From: Arabiibacter massiliensis
GTDB lineage: Bacteria; Actinomycetota; Coriobacteriia; Coriobacteriales; Eggerthellaceae
Assembly: GCF_900169505.1 (NCBI RefSeq)
Contig: NZ_LT827021.1
Coordinates: 1,178,001-1,242,000 of the forward strand
Direction: 5' to 3'
DNA: 64,000 nt
Position numbers and translations under genes: made by a program. Shown piece after piece: positions 53,037-62,170 of the stretch (position 1 is the stretch's first letter; the number at the start of each line of letters is the position of its first letter). The notes under the pieces were generated by a model. The model was not told where the DNA came from. It worked only from the letters and a program-made list of their open reading frames with translations, and did not search any database.

Positions 53037-53618
53037 ATGGCCGCGCATCAGTACGGCTTCTTCGTCGACACGACGCGCTGCGTGAAATGCTACGCCTGCG
53101 AGGTGGCCTGCCAGCAGTGGCACGGAATGCGCGCCGGCACGTGGATGCGCCGCACCGTGCACGAGTCGTGCACGGGAACGTTCCCCCACGTCGAGCGCAC
53201 GTTCACCTCGCTTTCGTGCATGCATTGCGAGAACCCCGCCTGCACGGCGGTGTGCCCGGTTCAGGCGGTGACCAAGCGCGAGGAGGACGGGCTCGTGGTG
53301 GTGGACAAGGGCATCTGCATCGGGTGCCGCAGCTGCGCGCTCGCCTGCCCGTTCGACGTGCCGCGCTACGGCGCCAAGAAGGTCATGGACAAGTGCGACG
53401 GGTGCCTCGGCCTGGGACGCAAGCCCGACGAGGAGCCGCGCTGCGTGGCCACGTGCCCCACGAGGGCGCTGCGCTTCGGCAGGCTTGAGGATATGGCCGC
53501 GCTCGCCGCCGCGAAGGGCGGCCAGAGGATGGAGGGCGACACCGCGCCATCGGTGTACGTCGCCCGGAGGAATCAACCGGCGCCTGCCGCGCTGGACGAG
53601 GGGAAGGACGTTTCATGA
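53037..53618 (+). CDS. Second four-cluster ferredoxin subunit
   Basis: A 193-residue paralogue of the upstream ferredoxin, close to identical over the first Cys motifs (CVKCYACEVACQQWHG) and with the same four-cluster pattern. It differs at the C-terminus (RNQPAPAALDEGKDVS). GGAAAGGAGGGGG precedes the ATG. It overlaps torD by ATGA. It may serve a different catalytic subunit encoded elsewhere, or link the NrfD protein to the same enzyme. Confidence 0.9.
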   Translation: MAAHQYGFFVDTTRCVKCYACEVACQQWHGMRAGTWMRRTVHESCTGTFPHVERTFTSLSCMHCENPACTAVCPVQAVTKREEDGLVVVDKGICIGCRSCALACPFDVPRYGAKKVMDKCDGCLGLGRKPDEEPRCVATCPTRALRFGRLEDMAALAAAKGGQRMEGDTAPSVYVARRNQPAPAALDEGKDVS

Positions 53619-54262
53619 GCAACGCATCGTGCGCCGCCGACGCCGCGCGGGAGCTGCTGGAAGAGCGCGAGCTCGCCTGCGCGTTCCTGTCGATGGCCTA
53701 CCTGCAGGAAGTGAACGCGGAGTTCCTCGAGCGCCTGCGCGACGAGCCGCCCGCGCTCGAAGGCGAGATGGGCGCGTTCGCGGCCTCGCTCGCCGAGGCC
53801 GACCTCGAGGAGGTCAGGAAGGACCTGGCCGCCGAGTACGCGCGCATCTTCTTAGGGATGAGCGCCTCGCCCGTGGCCCCCTATGAGTCGGTGTACACGA
53901 GCGAGCTGCACCTTCTCATGCAGGAGGCGCGCGACGACGTGCGGCGCGTGTTCCGCGCCGAGGGCTTCGCCGTGGCGTCGGACGTCCGCCTGCCGGAGGA
54001 CCACGTCGCCTTCGAGCTGGAGTTCATGGGGCGCATGTGCCGCAAGGAGCTCGACGCGCTCGCGTCCGGCGACGCCGAGGGGGCGCTCCGCTGCCGCGAG
54101 GTGCAGCGCGGCTTCTTCGCCGGACATCTGGCCAACTGGCTGCCCGCCTTCTGCGACGACGTGCGGAAACGGGCGCGCACGCCGTTCTACCGAGGCGTCG
54201 TGGAGCTCACCGAATCGTACCTGGACGCCGAGCGGGCCGCCCTGGCCGAAGACGCCGCCTGA
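53615..54262 (+). CDS. TorD/DmsD-family molybdoenzyme chaperone
   Basis: A 215-residue all-helical cytoplasmic protein. EYARIFLGMSASPVAPYESVY and LPEDHVAFELEFMGRMC are signature stretches of the TorD family, which holds Tat substrates until the cofactor is loaded. Its position between ferredoxin and NrfD genes supports the call. Confidence 0.85.
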   Translation: MSNASCAADAARELLEERELACAFLSMAYLQEVNAEFLERLRDEPPALEGEMGAFAASLAEADLEEVRKDLAAEYARIFLGMSASPVAPYESVYTSELHLLMQEARDDVRRVFRAEGFAVASDVRLPEDHVAFELEFMGRMCRKELDALASGDAEGALRCREVQRGFFAGHLANWLPAFCDDVRKRARTPFYRGVVELTESYLDAERAALAEDAA

Positions 54263-54285
54263 TCGCGATGCGAGGCTGAGCGGCC

Positions 54286-55188
54286 GTGGTCAACTCGTTC
54301 ATCGTCTGGTACCTGTTTTTGGCCGGCGCCGGCGGCGGGGCCTTCCTCGTGGGCGCGGCGGTCGACCTCGCCTGCCGCTTCCGCAGCGACGGATGGCTCG
54401 CGCGCCTCGAGCCGCTGGCCGAGGGAGGGCTCGTCCTCGGGCCCGTGGCGGTGGTCCTGGGAGCGGTGTTCCTGCTGGCGGACCTCGGCTCGCCCGAGCG
54501 CGCACTGCGGGTGTTCGCCACCGCCTCCACCAGCCTGCTCACCTTGGGCTCGTGGTCCGTGGGCCTGTTCTGCGCATGCTCCATCGGCGCGCTGGTCGCG
54601 GGCAATCTGGCGGACAACGCCTTCACGCGCGCATCCGAGGCCGTCCTGCAGGTGCTCGCCACGCTGTCGGCCTGCTTCGTCGTCGTGTACTCGGGGCTGT
54701 ACCTCTCGACGTTTCCCACCATCCCCTTCCTCCATTCGCCGCTGGTGCCTGCGCTGTTCGTGGCGTCGTCGCTCTCGGCGGGCGTGGCCATCGTGCTGCT
54801 GTTCGGCTTCGCGCTGCAGGAACGGGACGAGATCGCCGCCGGCGTGCCCGCCCTCGTGAAGCTCGACGTGGCCCTGCTCGTCTTCGAGTGTGCGGTGCTG
54901 ACGGCGTTCGTCGCGGCGTCCGTCGCCCAGGGGGGACTCGCCTCCGCGTCGACCGACGCGCTTCTGCTCGGCGACCAGGCGGGGCTCTTCTGGCTGGGCG
55001 CGGTGGGCGTCGGCCTCGCGGCGCCGCTCGCGGCGGAGGCGGCCCATCTGCTCCATCCGGATTCGCCGTCGTACGCGGCCGGCGCGCTGTGCTCGCTGGC
55101 GGGAGGGCTCTGCCTTCGTTACGCGCTGCTGCTGGCCACCGTGCGCTACAGCGCCATCGACCTCGGCGGAGTGACTTTTTGGGGATGA
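54286..55188 (+). CDS. NrfD/PsrC-like membrane subunit
   Basis: A 300-residue membrane protein of about eight or nine helices. It opens WYLFLAGAGGGAFLVGAA and has ADLGSPERALRVF after helix 2, the typical NrfD features near the quinone site. It would anchor the ferredoxin and exchange electrons with menaquinol. The start is a GTG 23 bp after torD. Confidence 0.82.
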   Translation: MVNSFIVWYLFLAGAGGGAFLVGAAVDLACRFRSDGWLARLEPLAEGGLVLGPVAVVLGAVFLLADLGSPERALRVFATASTSLLTLGSWSVGLFCACSIGALVAGNLADNAFTRASEAVLQVLATLSACFVVVYSGLYLSTFPTIPFLHSPLVPALFVASSLSAGVAIVLLFGFALQERDEIAAGVPALVKLDVALLVFECAVLTAFVAASVAQGGLASASTDALLLGDQAGLFWLGAVGVGLAAPLAAEAAHLLHPDSPSYAAGALCSLAGGLCLRYALLLATVRYSAIDLGGVTFWG

Positions 55189-55226
55189 GCGCGGCATACC
55201 CCTCGATCGATTCGAGCCATGGTACC

Positions 55227-55676
55227 ATGTACGACGACATGGCTGATAGTTTATACGCGACAGAGGAGAGCGCGGTCGACGCGCTGGGCACGTTCCACGT
55301 GGACGAGCGCGGCAGCGTGCCCATTTGGATCCAGATCCGCAAACGCCTCATCTACCTGATCACGTCCGGCAAGTACCGCAAAGACGAGCGGCTGCCCTCC
55401 GTGCGCGACCTCTCGGTGCAGCTGGGCGTGAACTACAACACCGTTCTCAAAGTCTACCAGGACCTCGAGCGCGACGGCTTCATCTTCACCAAGCGCGGCA
55501 AGGGCACGTTCGTGTCCGACATCCGCGACATCGACTACTCGGCCGACGACGGCGAGATGGAGGCCCTCGCGGTCGACTTCGTCCAGAACGCGCTCGGCAA
55601 GGGCATGGAGCCCGAGGACATCCTCCAGCTCGTGCACGAGCAGATCGAGAAGCTCGAGGGGACGAAGCGGCGCTGA
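55227..55676 (+). CDS. GntR-family (YtrA-type) transcriptional regulator
   Basis: About 149 residues. The winged HTH is clear: SVPIWIQIRKRLIYLITSGK, LPSVRDLSVQLGVNYNTVLK, VYQDLERDGFIFTKRGKGTF. A short helical tail follows, as in the YtrA subfamily, rather than a ligand domain. The start is uncertain: ATGs at 55227 and 55239 and one overlapping the nrfD stop at 55185 are all in frame, and none has a good Shine-Dalgarno. It probably controls the slipin gene behind it. Confidence 0.83.
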   Translation: MYDDMADSLYATEESAVDALGTFHVDERGSVPIWIQIRKRLIYLITSGKYRKDERLPSVRDLSVQLGVNYNTVLKVYQDLERDGFIFTKRGKGTFVSDIRDIDYSADDGEMEALAVDFVQNALGKGMEPEDILQLVHEQIEKLEGTKRR

Positions 55677-55720
55677 GCACGGGCCGGAAGGCTGAGGGGA
55701 TCGAGGGGAAGGAACCTGCC

Positions 55721-56644
55721 ATGCGCAACAAGAATCGCAAGCAAGCAGCCGTCGAGGCGACGCCGAACTCGCCCATGCAGTTCGGAGCGCCCAAGAGCAA
55801 GAAGACGTCGCGCAACGGCGTGTACCTGTTCTCGCTCACGCTGTTCCTGCTGGGCGCGGGGGCGGTGCTCGCGGCGTTCTGGCGCGTCGTGTCGGTGCCC
55901 GTCATCATCGCGGCCGTGCTGTTCGGACTGCTGCTCACGTGCAGCATCCGCATCATCCCGCAGTGGGAGCGCGCCGTCGTGCTGCGCCTCGGCAGGCTGA
56001 ACCGCGTGGCGGGGCCGGGCGTGTACTTCATGATCCCCATCGTCGAGCATACCGCCGCGCGCGTCGATCAGCGCATCATCACGACGCCCTTCACGGCGGA
56101 GGAGGCGCTCACGGCCGACCTCGTGCCGCTCGACATCGACTCGGTGCTGTTCTGGATGGTGTGGAACCCCGAGGACGCCTGCACCGAGGTGGAGGACTAC
56201 TCGTCGGCCATCTGGTGGGCGGCGCAGACCGCGCTGCGCGACGCGATCGGCCGCATCAACCTGGCCGAGGTGGCCACGCGCCGCGAGCAGCTGGACAACG
56301 AGATCAAGGAGATCCTCGACGAGAAGACCCGCGCCTGGGGCATCACCGTGGTGTCGGTGGAGATCCGCGACATCGCCATCCCCAAGGAGCTGCAGGACGC
56401 CATGTCCAAGGAGGCCCAGGCCGAGCGCGAGCGCAACGCGCGCCTGCTGCTAGCCGAGATCGAGCAGGACATCTCCGAGATGTTCGTAGCCGCCGCGGCC
56501 GTCTACGACGAGAACGACAAGGCCATGCAGTTGCGCACCATGAACCTCATCTACGAGAGCGTGAAAGACAAGGGCGGCCTGGTCATCGCCCCGAGCGCCT
56601 TCGGCGAGGCCTTTAACAACATCAAAGGCTTCGGCAAGGAGTAA
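55721..56644 (+). CDS. Slipin (SPFH/band 7 membrane protein)
   Basis: A 307-residue protein with a basic N-terminus, a hydrophobic hairpin at about 33-78 and an SPFH domain (IIPQWERAVVLRLGRLNRVA, GPGVYFMIPIVEHTAARVDQ, RREQLDNEIKEILDEKTRAW). A coiled coil and a short tail follow. Slipins form membrane microdomain scaffolds. GGGGAAGGAAC precedes the ATG. It is co-oriented with the GntR gene. Confidence 0.88.
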   Translation: MRNKNRKQAAVEATPNSPMQFGAPKSKKTSRNGVYLFSLTLFLLGAGAVLAAFWRVVSVPVIIAAVLFGLLLTCSIRIIPQWERAVVLRLGRLNRVAGPGVYFMIPIVEHTAARVDQRIITTPFTAEEALTADLVPLDIDSVLFWMVWNPEDACTEVEDYSSAIWWAAQTALRDAIGRINLAEVATRREQLDNEIKEILDEKTRAWGITVVSVEIRDIAIPKELQDAMSKEAQAERERNARLLLAEIEQDISEMFVAAAAVYDENDKAMQLRTMNLIYESVKDKGGLVIAPSAFGEAFNNIKGFGKE

Positions 56645-56678
56645 CCGGCGGCGCAACGCGCGGCGGCGGCACGGACGC

Positions 56679-56733
56679 ATCTTCGCTCCGAAAACATGCC
56701 TCAGCGCGTGAGGCGTGTTTTCGGAGCGAAGAT
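56679..56733. terminator. 25-bp hairpin between convergent genes
   Basis: Arms 56679-56703 (ATCTTCGCTCCGAAAACATG, then CCTCA) and 56709-56733 match at 24 of 25 positions around GCGCG. It lies between the slipin and the next gene on the other strand and probably acts as a two-way terminator. Part of the arm (AAAACATGCC) is shared with family D copy D2. Confidence 0.65.
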
Positions 56734-56750
56734 CGACGGCGCAGCGAAGG

Positions 56751-57533
56751 TCAGGCGAGCTTGGAGGCGTCGACGGCCACCAGGTGGCCGTGCTCGTCCT
56801 CGAAGACGCATAAGCCGCCGTCGCGGCTCTCGTAGAGGTGGCGGAACCGCGCGAACCGGCGCTTGGCCGGGGGCGCGGGGGCAGGTGCGGGAGCGGGCTG
56901 CGGTTCAACCTCGGGTTCAGGGGCAGGAGCGGGCTCAGGAGAAGGTTCGGGTTCGGGTTCCGGTTCGGGTTCCGGTTCGGGTTCCGGCTGACGCCGCACG
57001 GGATCCTTCGACTCGCTTTGCTCGCTCAGGATGACAACCGGGGGCTCGGGTTCGGGTTCCACGGCTCTCGAGGCTTCTTCGAAGTCTTCCTCGTCGGGGT
57101 CGTTCTCGGCTACCAGCTCAAGCTCGTGGCGCACGGCGGCAGCTTCGAAGTCCGTCTCGCTCGGCTCCGCCACGCGCACGGGCACGGGGATGTGCGGCAC
57201 CTCGATCACTCGCTCCTCCGGTTCCTCGGCCTCCGCCGCCTTCTCGAGCGCCGCGTCGGCCAGGCCCCCTTCGAGCACCTCGATACCCGACGCCATCACG
57301 CGCGGCGACGCAGGCGCGGGATCGATGCCGAGCCGCGTGCACAGCGACAGATTGGACTGCGCGATCGTCACGAGCTCGCGCGCGTACTCGGCGCGGCCGC
57401 CGTCATCCGCGTCCTCAAGCGATTTCCCTATTTCCAGCACGCGGCCCCACGAGAGCGCGTCCATGTCCTCTTTCAAGGACACGATCTTGTCCGCCTCGCG
57501 CAGCACGCGCTTCTCCGTCGATTTACCGAACAT
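56751..57533 (-). CDS. Acidic Pro/Glu-repeat hypothetical protein carrying a family A insert
   Basis: A 260-residue protein. A helical N-terminal third (MFGKSTEKRVLREADKIVSL, LSLCTRLGIDP) is followed by an acidic linker, a (PE)n/(PA)n low-complexity stretch and a basic C-terminus ending FEDEHGHLVAVDASKLA. Between two PE blocks, residues about 166-181 ([17 protein letters not shown]) are translated from repeat family A. No known family is recognised. The gene is upstream of nothing on its strand and follows truA by 38 bp, so it is probably co-transcribed with truA. Confidence 0.65.
   Translation of the reverse strand: MFGKSTEKRVLREADKIVSLKEDMDALSWGRVLEIGKSLEDADDGGRAEYARELVTIAQSNLSLCTRLGIDPAPASPRVMASGIEVLEGGLADAALEKAAEAEEPEERVIEVPHIPVPVRVAEPSETDFEAAAVRHELELVAENDPDEEDFEEASRAVEPEPEPPVVILSEQSESKDPVRRQPEPEPEPEPEPEPEPSPEPAPAPEPEVEPQPAPAPAPAPPAKRRFARFRHLYESRDGGLCVFEDEHGHLVAVDASKLA
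56990..57039. repeat. Family A repeat inside a coding region, copy A6
   Basis: CGCCGCACGGGATCCTTCGA runs on through CTCGCTTTGCTCGCTCAGGA and TGACAACC. It is nearly identical to the right unit of A1 and is read in frame on the minus strand. Confidence 0.85.
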
Positions 57534-57571
57534 TCAAGCCGCCTTCTCCTCAAGGGGCCCATTGTAGCACG

Positions 57572-58414
57572 TCAGTAGATGACCCGCCAGAACACGAGCC
57601 CCTGAGCAGGGGCGTTTTCCCCCGCCTCGCGGCGGTCGCACGCTTCGAGCACCTGCTTCACCCAGTCGGCGTCGCGCTGGCCGCGCCCCACGCACACGAG
57701 CGTGCCCACGATGGTGCGCACCATCGAGTGGAGGAACGCATTGCCCACCACCTTGATGGCCATGATGTTCTCGCCCATCACCGTTTCGGGATGGAACGAT
57801 ATCTCGCGTATGTTGCGGTGCGTCGGCTTGCCCTCCGCCGAGGCCGCCATGCAGAAGCTCTTGAAGTCGTGCTCGCCGAGCAGGTGCTTCGCGCCGGCCT
57901 CCATGGCCGAGATGTCCAGCCCGCCGGGCACGAACCACGAGAAGTCCTTCATGAAGATGGGGCTCGTGGAGTCCACGCACAGGTGGTAGTGGTACTCGCG
58001 CGCCTGGGCGTCGAAGCGCGCCGAGAAGCCGAGCTTCTTCGGCTCCACCTCGCGCACGCTGATGGCGTCGTGCGTGAGCGCGTTGAGCGAGCGGCGCAGG
58101 GAGGGCAGCGAGCGCCCGCCGAGGTCGACGTCGTTCACGTCGAAGCTCACCACCTGGCCGAGCGCGTGGACGCCGGCGTCGGTGCGGCCGGCGCACGTCG
58201 TCTCGATGTCGCGCTTGAACAGCAGGCGCAGGGCGTCCTCGAGGTCGCCCTGCACGGTGAGCTGCCCCGGTTGGCGGGCGAAGCCGGCGAAGGGCGCGCC
58301 GTTGTAGGACACGGTGAGCGCGAGGGTGTGGTCGCGCACGGGACGTTCGGCGGCGCTTGCGGCCGTCGCTTCGCGCTCGCGCGCGGGTGTGGGGGTGATG
58401 GTTTGCGTATTCAT
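57572..58414 (-). CDS. truA: tRNA pseudouridine(38-40) synthase TruA
   Basis: A 280-residue enzyme that isomerises uridines in the tRNA anticodon arm. The catalytic Asp is in CAGRTDAGVHALGQV, and NAFLHSMVRTIVGTL and YHYHLCV are conserved. The first 28 residues before LALTVSYNGAPFAGFA are an Ala/Thr-rich extension. The start has no competing site in the family frame. Confidence 0.94.
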   Translation of the reverse strand: MNTQTITPTPAREREATAASAAERPVRDHTLALTVSYNGAPFAGFARQPGQLTVQGDLEDALRLLFKRDIETTCAGRTDAGVHALGQVVSFDVNDVDLGGRSLPSLRRSLNALTHDAISVREVEPKKLGFSARFDAQAREYHYHLCVDSTSPIFMKDFSWFVPGGLDISAMEAGAKHLLGEHDFKSFCMAASAEGKPTHRNIREISFHPETVMGENIMAIKVVGNAFLHSMVRTIVGTLVCVGRGQRDADWVKQVLEACDRREAGENAPAQGLVFWRVIY

Positions 58415-58495
58415 AGCCCGTTATGATAAACGAAGCGGCCCGGTCCGCAAGACTGAGCCGCAATCCGCTTGCCAAACTGTTTAAAACCCACGTGC

Positions 58496-60100
58496 TTAGG
58501 AAATTCGCACATCGAACTTCGTGCGCGCTAAGTCGTCAAGATCGCTGATGCACTCCTCGACGCGTTTCATGAGCTCTTTGCGCTTGTGCACGTCAAGCTT
58601 CTGATAGATACGGTGCATGTGCGTGTTCACCGTGCCCTTCGCCATGAAAAGATCTTCCTCTATCTCGCTCACGGTATAGCCCTGCGCAAGGCATACGAGC
58701 ACATCGCGCGCCCGTTCGCCCAGATCGTAGCGCGAAGCAAGGAGATCGCATGCCTCTATCATCTGCCGACGCCGGATCAAAAGGGCCTTCTCCTCCATGC
58801 TCAGCCCCTCATGGAGAGAATAGGCCGATCCGGAGAGGAACGCGACATCCTTCTCGGTAAGCACGAAAAGATAGCTGACGAGCATGCAGATCACGCAGAA
58901 CACGACGCCTACGTCGGCCACGTCGAGCGTATCCGCGAAAACCATGTTCAAGACGGGAACGAGCAGCGTCCCCGCGATGCTCCCACCGACGAGTGCGCCG
59001 CGACCTAAACCGAAGCAGAGGACGACGGGCAAGCCGAACCGCCGACAGACGTCAGCCAAGAGCAGCCAGTTCAACACATTGAAGCACGTGTAGCTCGCGG
59101 TGATGAGGCACAGCTGCGCAAGGCTGCCCTTCAGGGGTATGAGCAGGAGGTACCCGACGATCATGAACAGCAGAACGGGTTTGTAGGCGAATATGAAGTC
59201 AAGTCTCCTGGAGAAAGCGAGGATGCCGAGGAACAGCAAGAGCGAGAACGCTGTGGCAGCGGGCATGACGAATGAATACGTCGGACTCTGGTTGCTGATG
59301 GAGAACACAGCAGGCATGAGCGTGTTGCAAATCCCCACGATGAAGGACACGAGGGATATCTTGACCAGAAGGCGCCTGCGGCTCATCGGCACGGGTCGAC
59401 GGCTTTTCGACACGCCGCCGGCCGCTTCCGCGCTTACGGGCCCATCGCCTTCTTCCTCAGCACTCCCCACGAGGCAGCGCGCAAGAAGAATCGCGGAGGC
59501 GAAGGGGAGCAGCAAGGCGACGGCGACGCAGATCCACCCGGGCACGATGCTTGACAGAGGAATGAAAAGCGATGCGACGAAAAACGCGAGCGGCACCTCG
59601 ATAGACGACGATGCAGCCCCCGTTCTCGCATAAGGCCAACCCCACCCGATGTCGAGCAGCGCCGTACCTGCGCCCGTCAACGCGCCGGCGGTCACCAAGC
59701 ACATCGCACCCGCCCAAGAGCCAGCAGAAGCGAACAAGGTGAAAAACGAGCCCGTCGCCACAGCTGCGGCAGCGACGCATGCGAACAGACGGGGATGCAG
59801 GCCTGCGAACGCCTCCATCTGATCCTGCCGAGCCGCGCAAAGAAAAGACACCGCCACGAACACGGTCGCAGACACGAGAAACACTTCCCCGGCAGGAGAC
59901 GCATCCCCCTGCGCTCCCGAAAGAAGGAAGAAGACCCCCGTCCAAAAGAACAGGTAGTTCCACGCACGTAGAAACAGGTTGCCAAGCAAGCGCTCCGGCC
60001 GCAGCCCCTGCGAAGCCAGCTTGCGCAAGCGCCCCGCCGCGACGTCGAGGAACCCCCCTTCCTCCGTCTGGCTTTCATGCACGTTAACCGTTCTGCCCAT
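58496..60100 (-). CDS. Membrane LuxR-family regulator (about 12 TM plus HTH)
   Basis: A 534-residue protein. A soluble N-terminus of about 45 residues is followed by some twelve hydrophobic helices. A C-terminal LuxR HTH follows (LGERARDVLVCLAQGYTVSE, LFMAKGTVNTHMHRIYQKLD). AGGAGG lies upstream of the ATG at 60100. It is divergent from a FAD reductase gene, the usual layout for these pairs in Eggerthella, so that gene is the likely target. Its less GC-rich codon use matches the reductase rather than truA. Confidence 0.87.
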   Translation of the reverse strand: MGRTVNVHESQTEEGGFLDVAAGRLRKLASQGLRPERLLGNLFLRAWNYLFFWTGVFFLLSGAQGDASPAGEVFLVSATVFVAVSFLCAARQDQMEAFAGLHPRLFACVAAAAVATGSFFTLFASAGSWAGAMCLVTAGALTGAGTALLDIGWGWPYARTGAASSSIEVPLAFFVASLFIPLSSIVPGWICVAVALLLPFASAILLARCLVGSAEEEGDGPVSAEAAGGVSKSRRPVPMSRRRLLVKISLVSFIVGICNTLMPAVFSISNQSPTYSFVMPAATAFSLLLFLGILAFSRRLDFIFAYKPVLLFMIVGYLLLIPLKGSLAQLCLITASYTCFNVLNWLLLADVCRRFGLPVVLCFGLGRGALVGGSIAGTLLVPVLNMVFADTLDVADVGVVFCVICMLVSYLFVLTEKDVAFLSGSAYSLHEGLSMEEKALLIRRRQMIEACDLLASRYDLGERARDVLVCLAQGYTVSEIEEDLFMAKGTVNTHMHRIYQKLDVHKRKELMKRVEECISDLDDLARTKFDVRIS

Positions 60101-60318
60101 AACCGCACCTCCTCCCCCGACCATTGTAAAGCACGCCAAGCCGATCCGGGCATGTCGCACGGCCACCGTCGAGATTCATAAAAAAATGTATGACACCGCA
60201 CTCACAAAATCATAGACGATCTTCCGACCTCAACTCCACCGCCCTGCGTATCGTGGCAATATCGGCTCGGCCCTTGCGGGGACCAGCCGCCAGAATCATC
60301 AAGGAGAAAGGACACTTC

Positions 60319-61980
60319 ATGGGGAACGCAATGAATCGCCGGTCATTCTTGCAGGGAGCGGCGGCGAGCGCGCTTATCTTCGGGGCAGGGGCTATCGCCG
60401 GTTGCAGCCCGTCGACAGCAGGAGGGGCAGGCCAATCCCAAGCGCAAGCCCAAAGCTCGACCGACATCAAGGACGCTCAGCAGGGAACGTGGTATTGCTC
60501 TGAGGAATTCGAAGACGTGCTCAAGCCCAAGCCCGGCACCGTCGCGTTCGAGGCGGATCCCGTCGGCGACGATGCCGTCAAGGAGACGCTGCAGTGCGAC
60601 CTTCTGGTCATAGGCGCGGGCATCGGAGGATTGTCCGCTACCGCCTCCGCGTTGCAGAACGGGCTGAGCGTCGTCCTGCTCGAGAAGGGCACCACGTATG
60701 CGGCCCACGGGTCGGAAATCGGCGCCATCGGAGGGAAGGTGCTGACGGAAGCAGGCCTGGTCCCTGATCCGATCGATGTGTACAACGAGGCCATGGAAGC
60801 CGCGCAGTATCGTTGCGACGGAACGGTATGGCAGCGCTACATCGACCGATCGGGCGAGGCCATCGACTGGCTGGAAGACACAGTCATCCAGGGCGCGTGC
60901 GGCGGGCAGAGCCCCTCGTCCGCAGCCGACCGCATCGCCAACGGCGTGAACTGGCGCGCGACGACGGTGCAATGGGAAGCCGGATTCGACTCGGTCATCA
61001 AGCAGATGCTGCAATACTGCCAGGACAACGGTGCCGACGTGCGCTTCGAAACCCCTGCGGTTCAGCTGGTCAAAGACGGCGAAAGGATCGTCGGCGCCAT
61101 AGCAAAGACGAAGGACGGCGAGTATATCAAAGTTGAAGCCGCCAAAGGCACGCTCTTAGCCACGGGAAGCTACGACTACAACCCCGAGCTTATGAGCGAG
61201 CGCATCCGCCCGCGCGACCTGCGGGTGTACGCCTACCTGAACACCTCGTTCACGAACACGGGCGACGGCCACCTCATGGGACTCGCCGCTGGAGCCGCCC
61301 AAGACGAGTATCCCCAGGTGGTCATGAACGACTCGTCGGGATCGCGCAGCGGAGGGGCATACTCGGCCGCAGTCCTCAGCGTGCTGCGCGTCAACGACGA
61401 CGGCGTGCGCTTCGTGAACGAGGATCTCACGCTCAACTATCTCTCGAACGCCATCAACTACCAGCATCAGGCGCATGACTGGTGCATCTGCGACGCCAAC
61501 ATAGGCCCCATGGCGCAGCGCATGATGGGAGACGCGCCCTTCGCGCCCGACGACATGGTGAACGGCTTCATCGCCGACTCGGTCGAGTGTGCGAGCGTGG
61601 CCGAGGTGGCGAAGACCATCGGCTGCGAGGAGGCGGTTATCCAGGCGACCCTCGACCGCTACAACGAGATGTGCGACAAGGGCGTGGACGAGGACTTCAA
61701 CAAGAACCCCCACAATATGGTGCGCGTCGACACCCCTCCCTACTACGTGTTCGATGAGGGGAGTGCGCTTCTGACCACCGTGTCCGGCCTGCGGACGAAC
61801 GACAAGTCCGAGGTGCTCGATGGCGAGGGAGCCCCACTCGGAGGTCTCTACGCCACAGGCAACGTGTCGGGCTCCATGTTCTACGACTCCTACCCGCACC
61901 ACATCGCCGGCGTAAGCACGGGCCGTTGCGTCACCTTCGGCTACCTCCTCGGCCGCCGTTTGGCCGGAATCGAGGAGTAA
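60319..61980 (+). CDS. Tat-exported lipoprotein FAD reductase
   Basis: A 553-residue flavoprotein with a twin-arginine signal (MNRRSFLQGA), a lipobox (AIAGC) and a Gln/Ala/Ser spacer. The FAD fold starts at CDLLVIGAGIGGLSATASAL. The C-terminal active region differs from the first reductase: YDSYPHHIAGVSTGRCVTFG replaces the HHTMGGL/GGNRLGGNA set. The substrate chemistry is therefore probably different. ATGs at 60319 and 60331 are both possible; AAGGAGAAAGGAC lies upstream. It lacks heme and FMN domains. Confidence 0.83.
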   Translation: MGNAMNRRSFLQGAAASALIFGAGAIAGCSPSTAGGAGQSQAQAQSSTDIKDAQQGTWYCSEEFEDVLKPKPGTVAFEADPVGDDAVKETLQCDLLVIGAGIGGLSATASALQNGLSVVLLEKGTTYAAHGSEIGAIGGKVLTEAGLVPDPIDVYNEAMEAAQYRCDGTVWQRYIDRSGEAIDWLEDTVIQGACGGQSPSSAADRIANGVNWRATTVQWEAGFDSVIKQMLQYCQDNGADVRFETPAVQLVKDGERIVGAIAKTKDGEYIKVEAAKGTLLATGSYDYNPELMSERIRPRDLRVYAYLNTSFTNTGDGHLMGLAAGAAQDEYPQVVMNDSSGSRSGGAYSAAVLSVLRVNDDGVRFVNEDLTLNYLSNAINYQHQAHDWCICDANIGPMAQRMMGDAPFAPDDMVNGFIADSVECASVAEVAKTIGCEEAVIQATLDRYNEMCDKGVDEDFNKNPHNMVRVDTPPYYVFDEGSALLTTVSGLRTNDKSEVLDGEGAPLGGLYATGNVSGSMFYDSYPHHIAGVSTGRCVTFGYLLGRRLAGIEE

Positions 61981-62024
61981 CCCCCGCGAAGCTCGGGCGC
62001 GCAGGTCGCACTGCAGCCCGGACA

Positions 62025-62132
62025 GGGCGCGCGGTCGGCACCCACCAAGCGAGTTCCGCACGAGCCGGAGGCCCCAGTGGGGCCTCCGTGCGAGCCAGGA
62101 CTGCCGAGCGACTGGGCGCCGACCGCGTGCCC
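62025..62132. repeat. Family B repeat downstream of the FAD reductase, copy B3
   Basis: Arms 62025-62044 (GGGCGCGCGGTCGGCACCCA) and 62113-62132 pair at 18 of 20 positions. The core is inverted relative to B1 and B2, and its apical part is expanded by a GGAGGCCCC/GGGGCCTCC hairpin. A further piece (CGAGCGACTGGGCGCC) follows at 62142-62157. Confidence 0.8.
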
Positions 62133-62170
62133 CAAGCAGGTCGAGCGACTGGGCGCCAAGGCGTGCGTCC

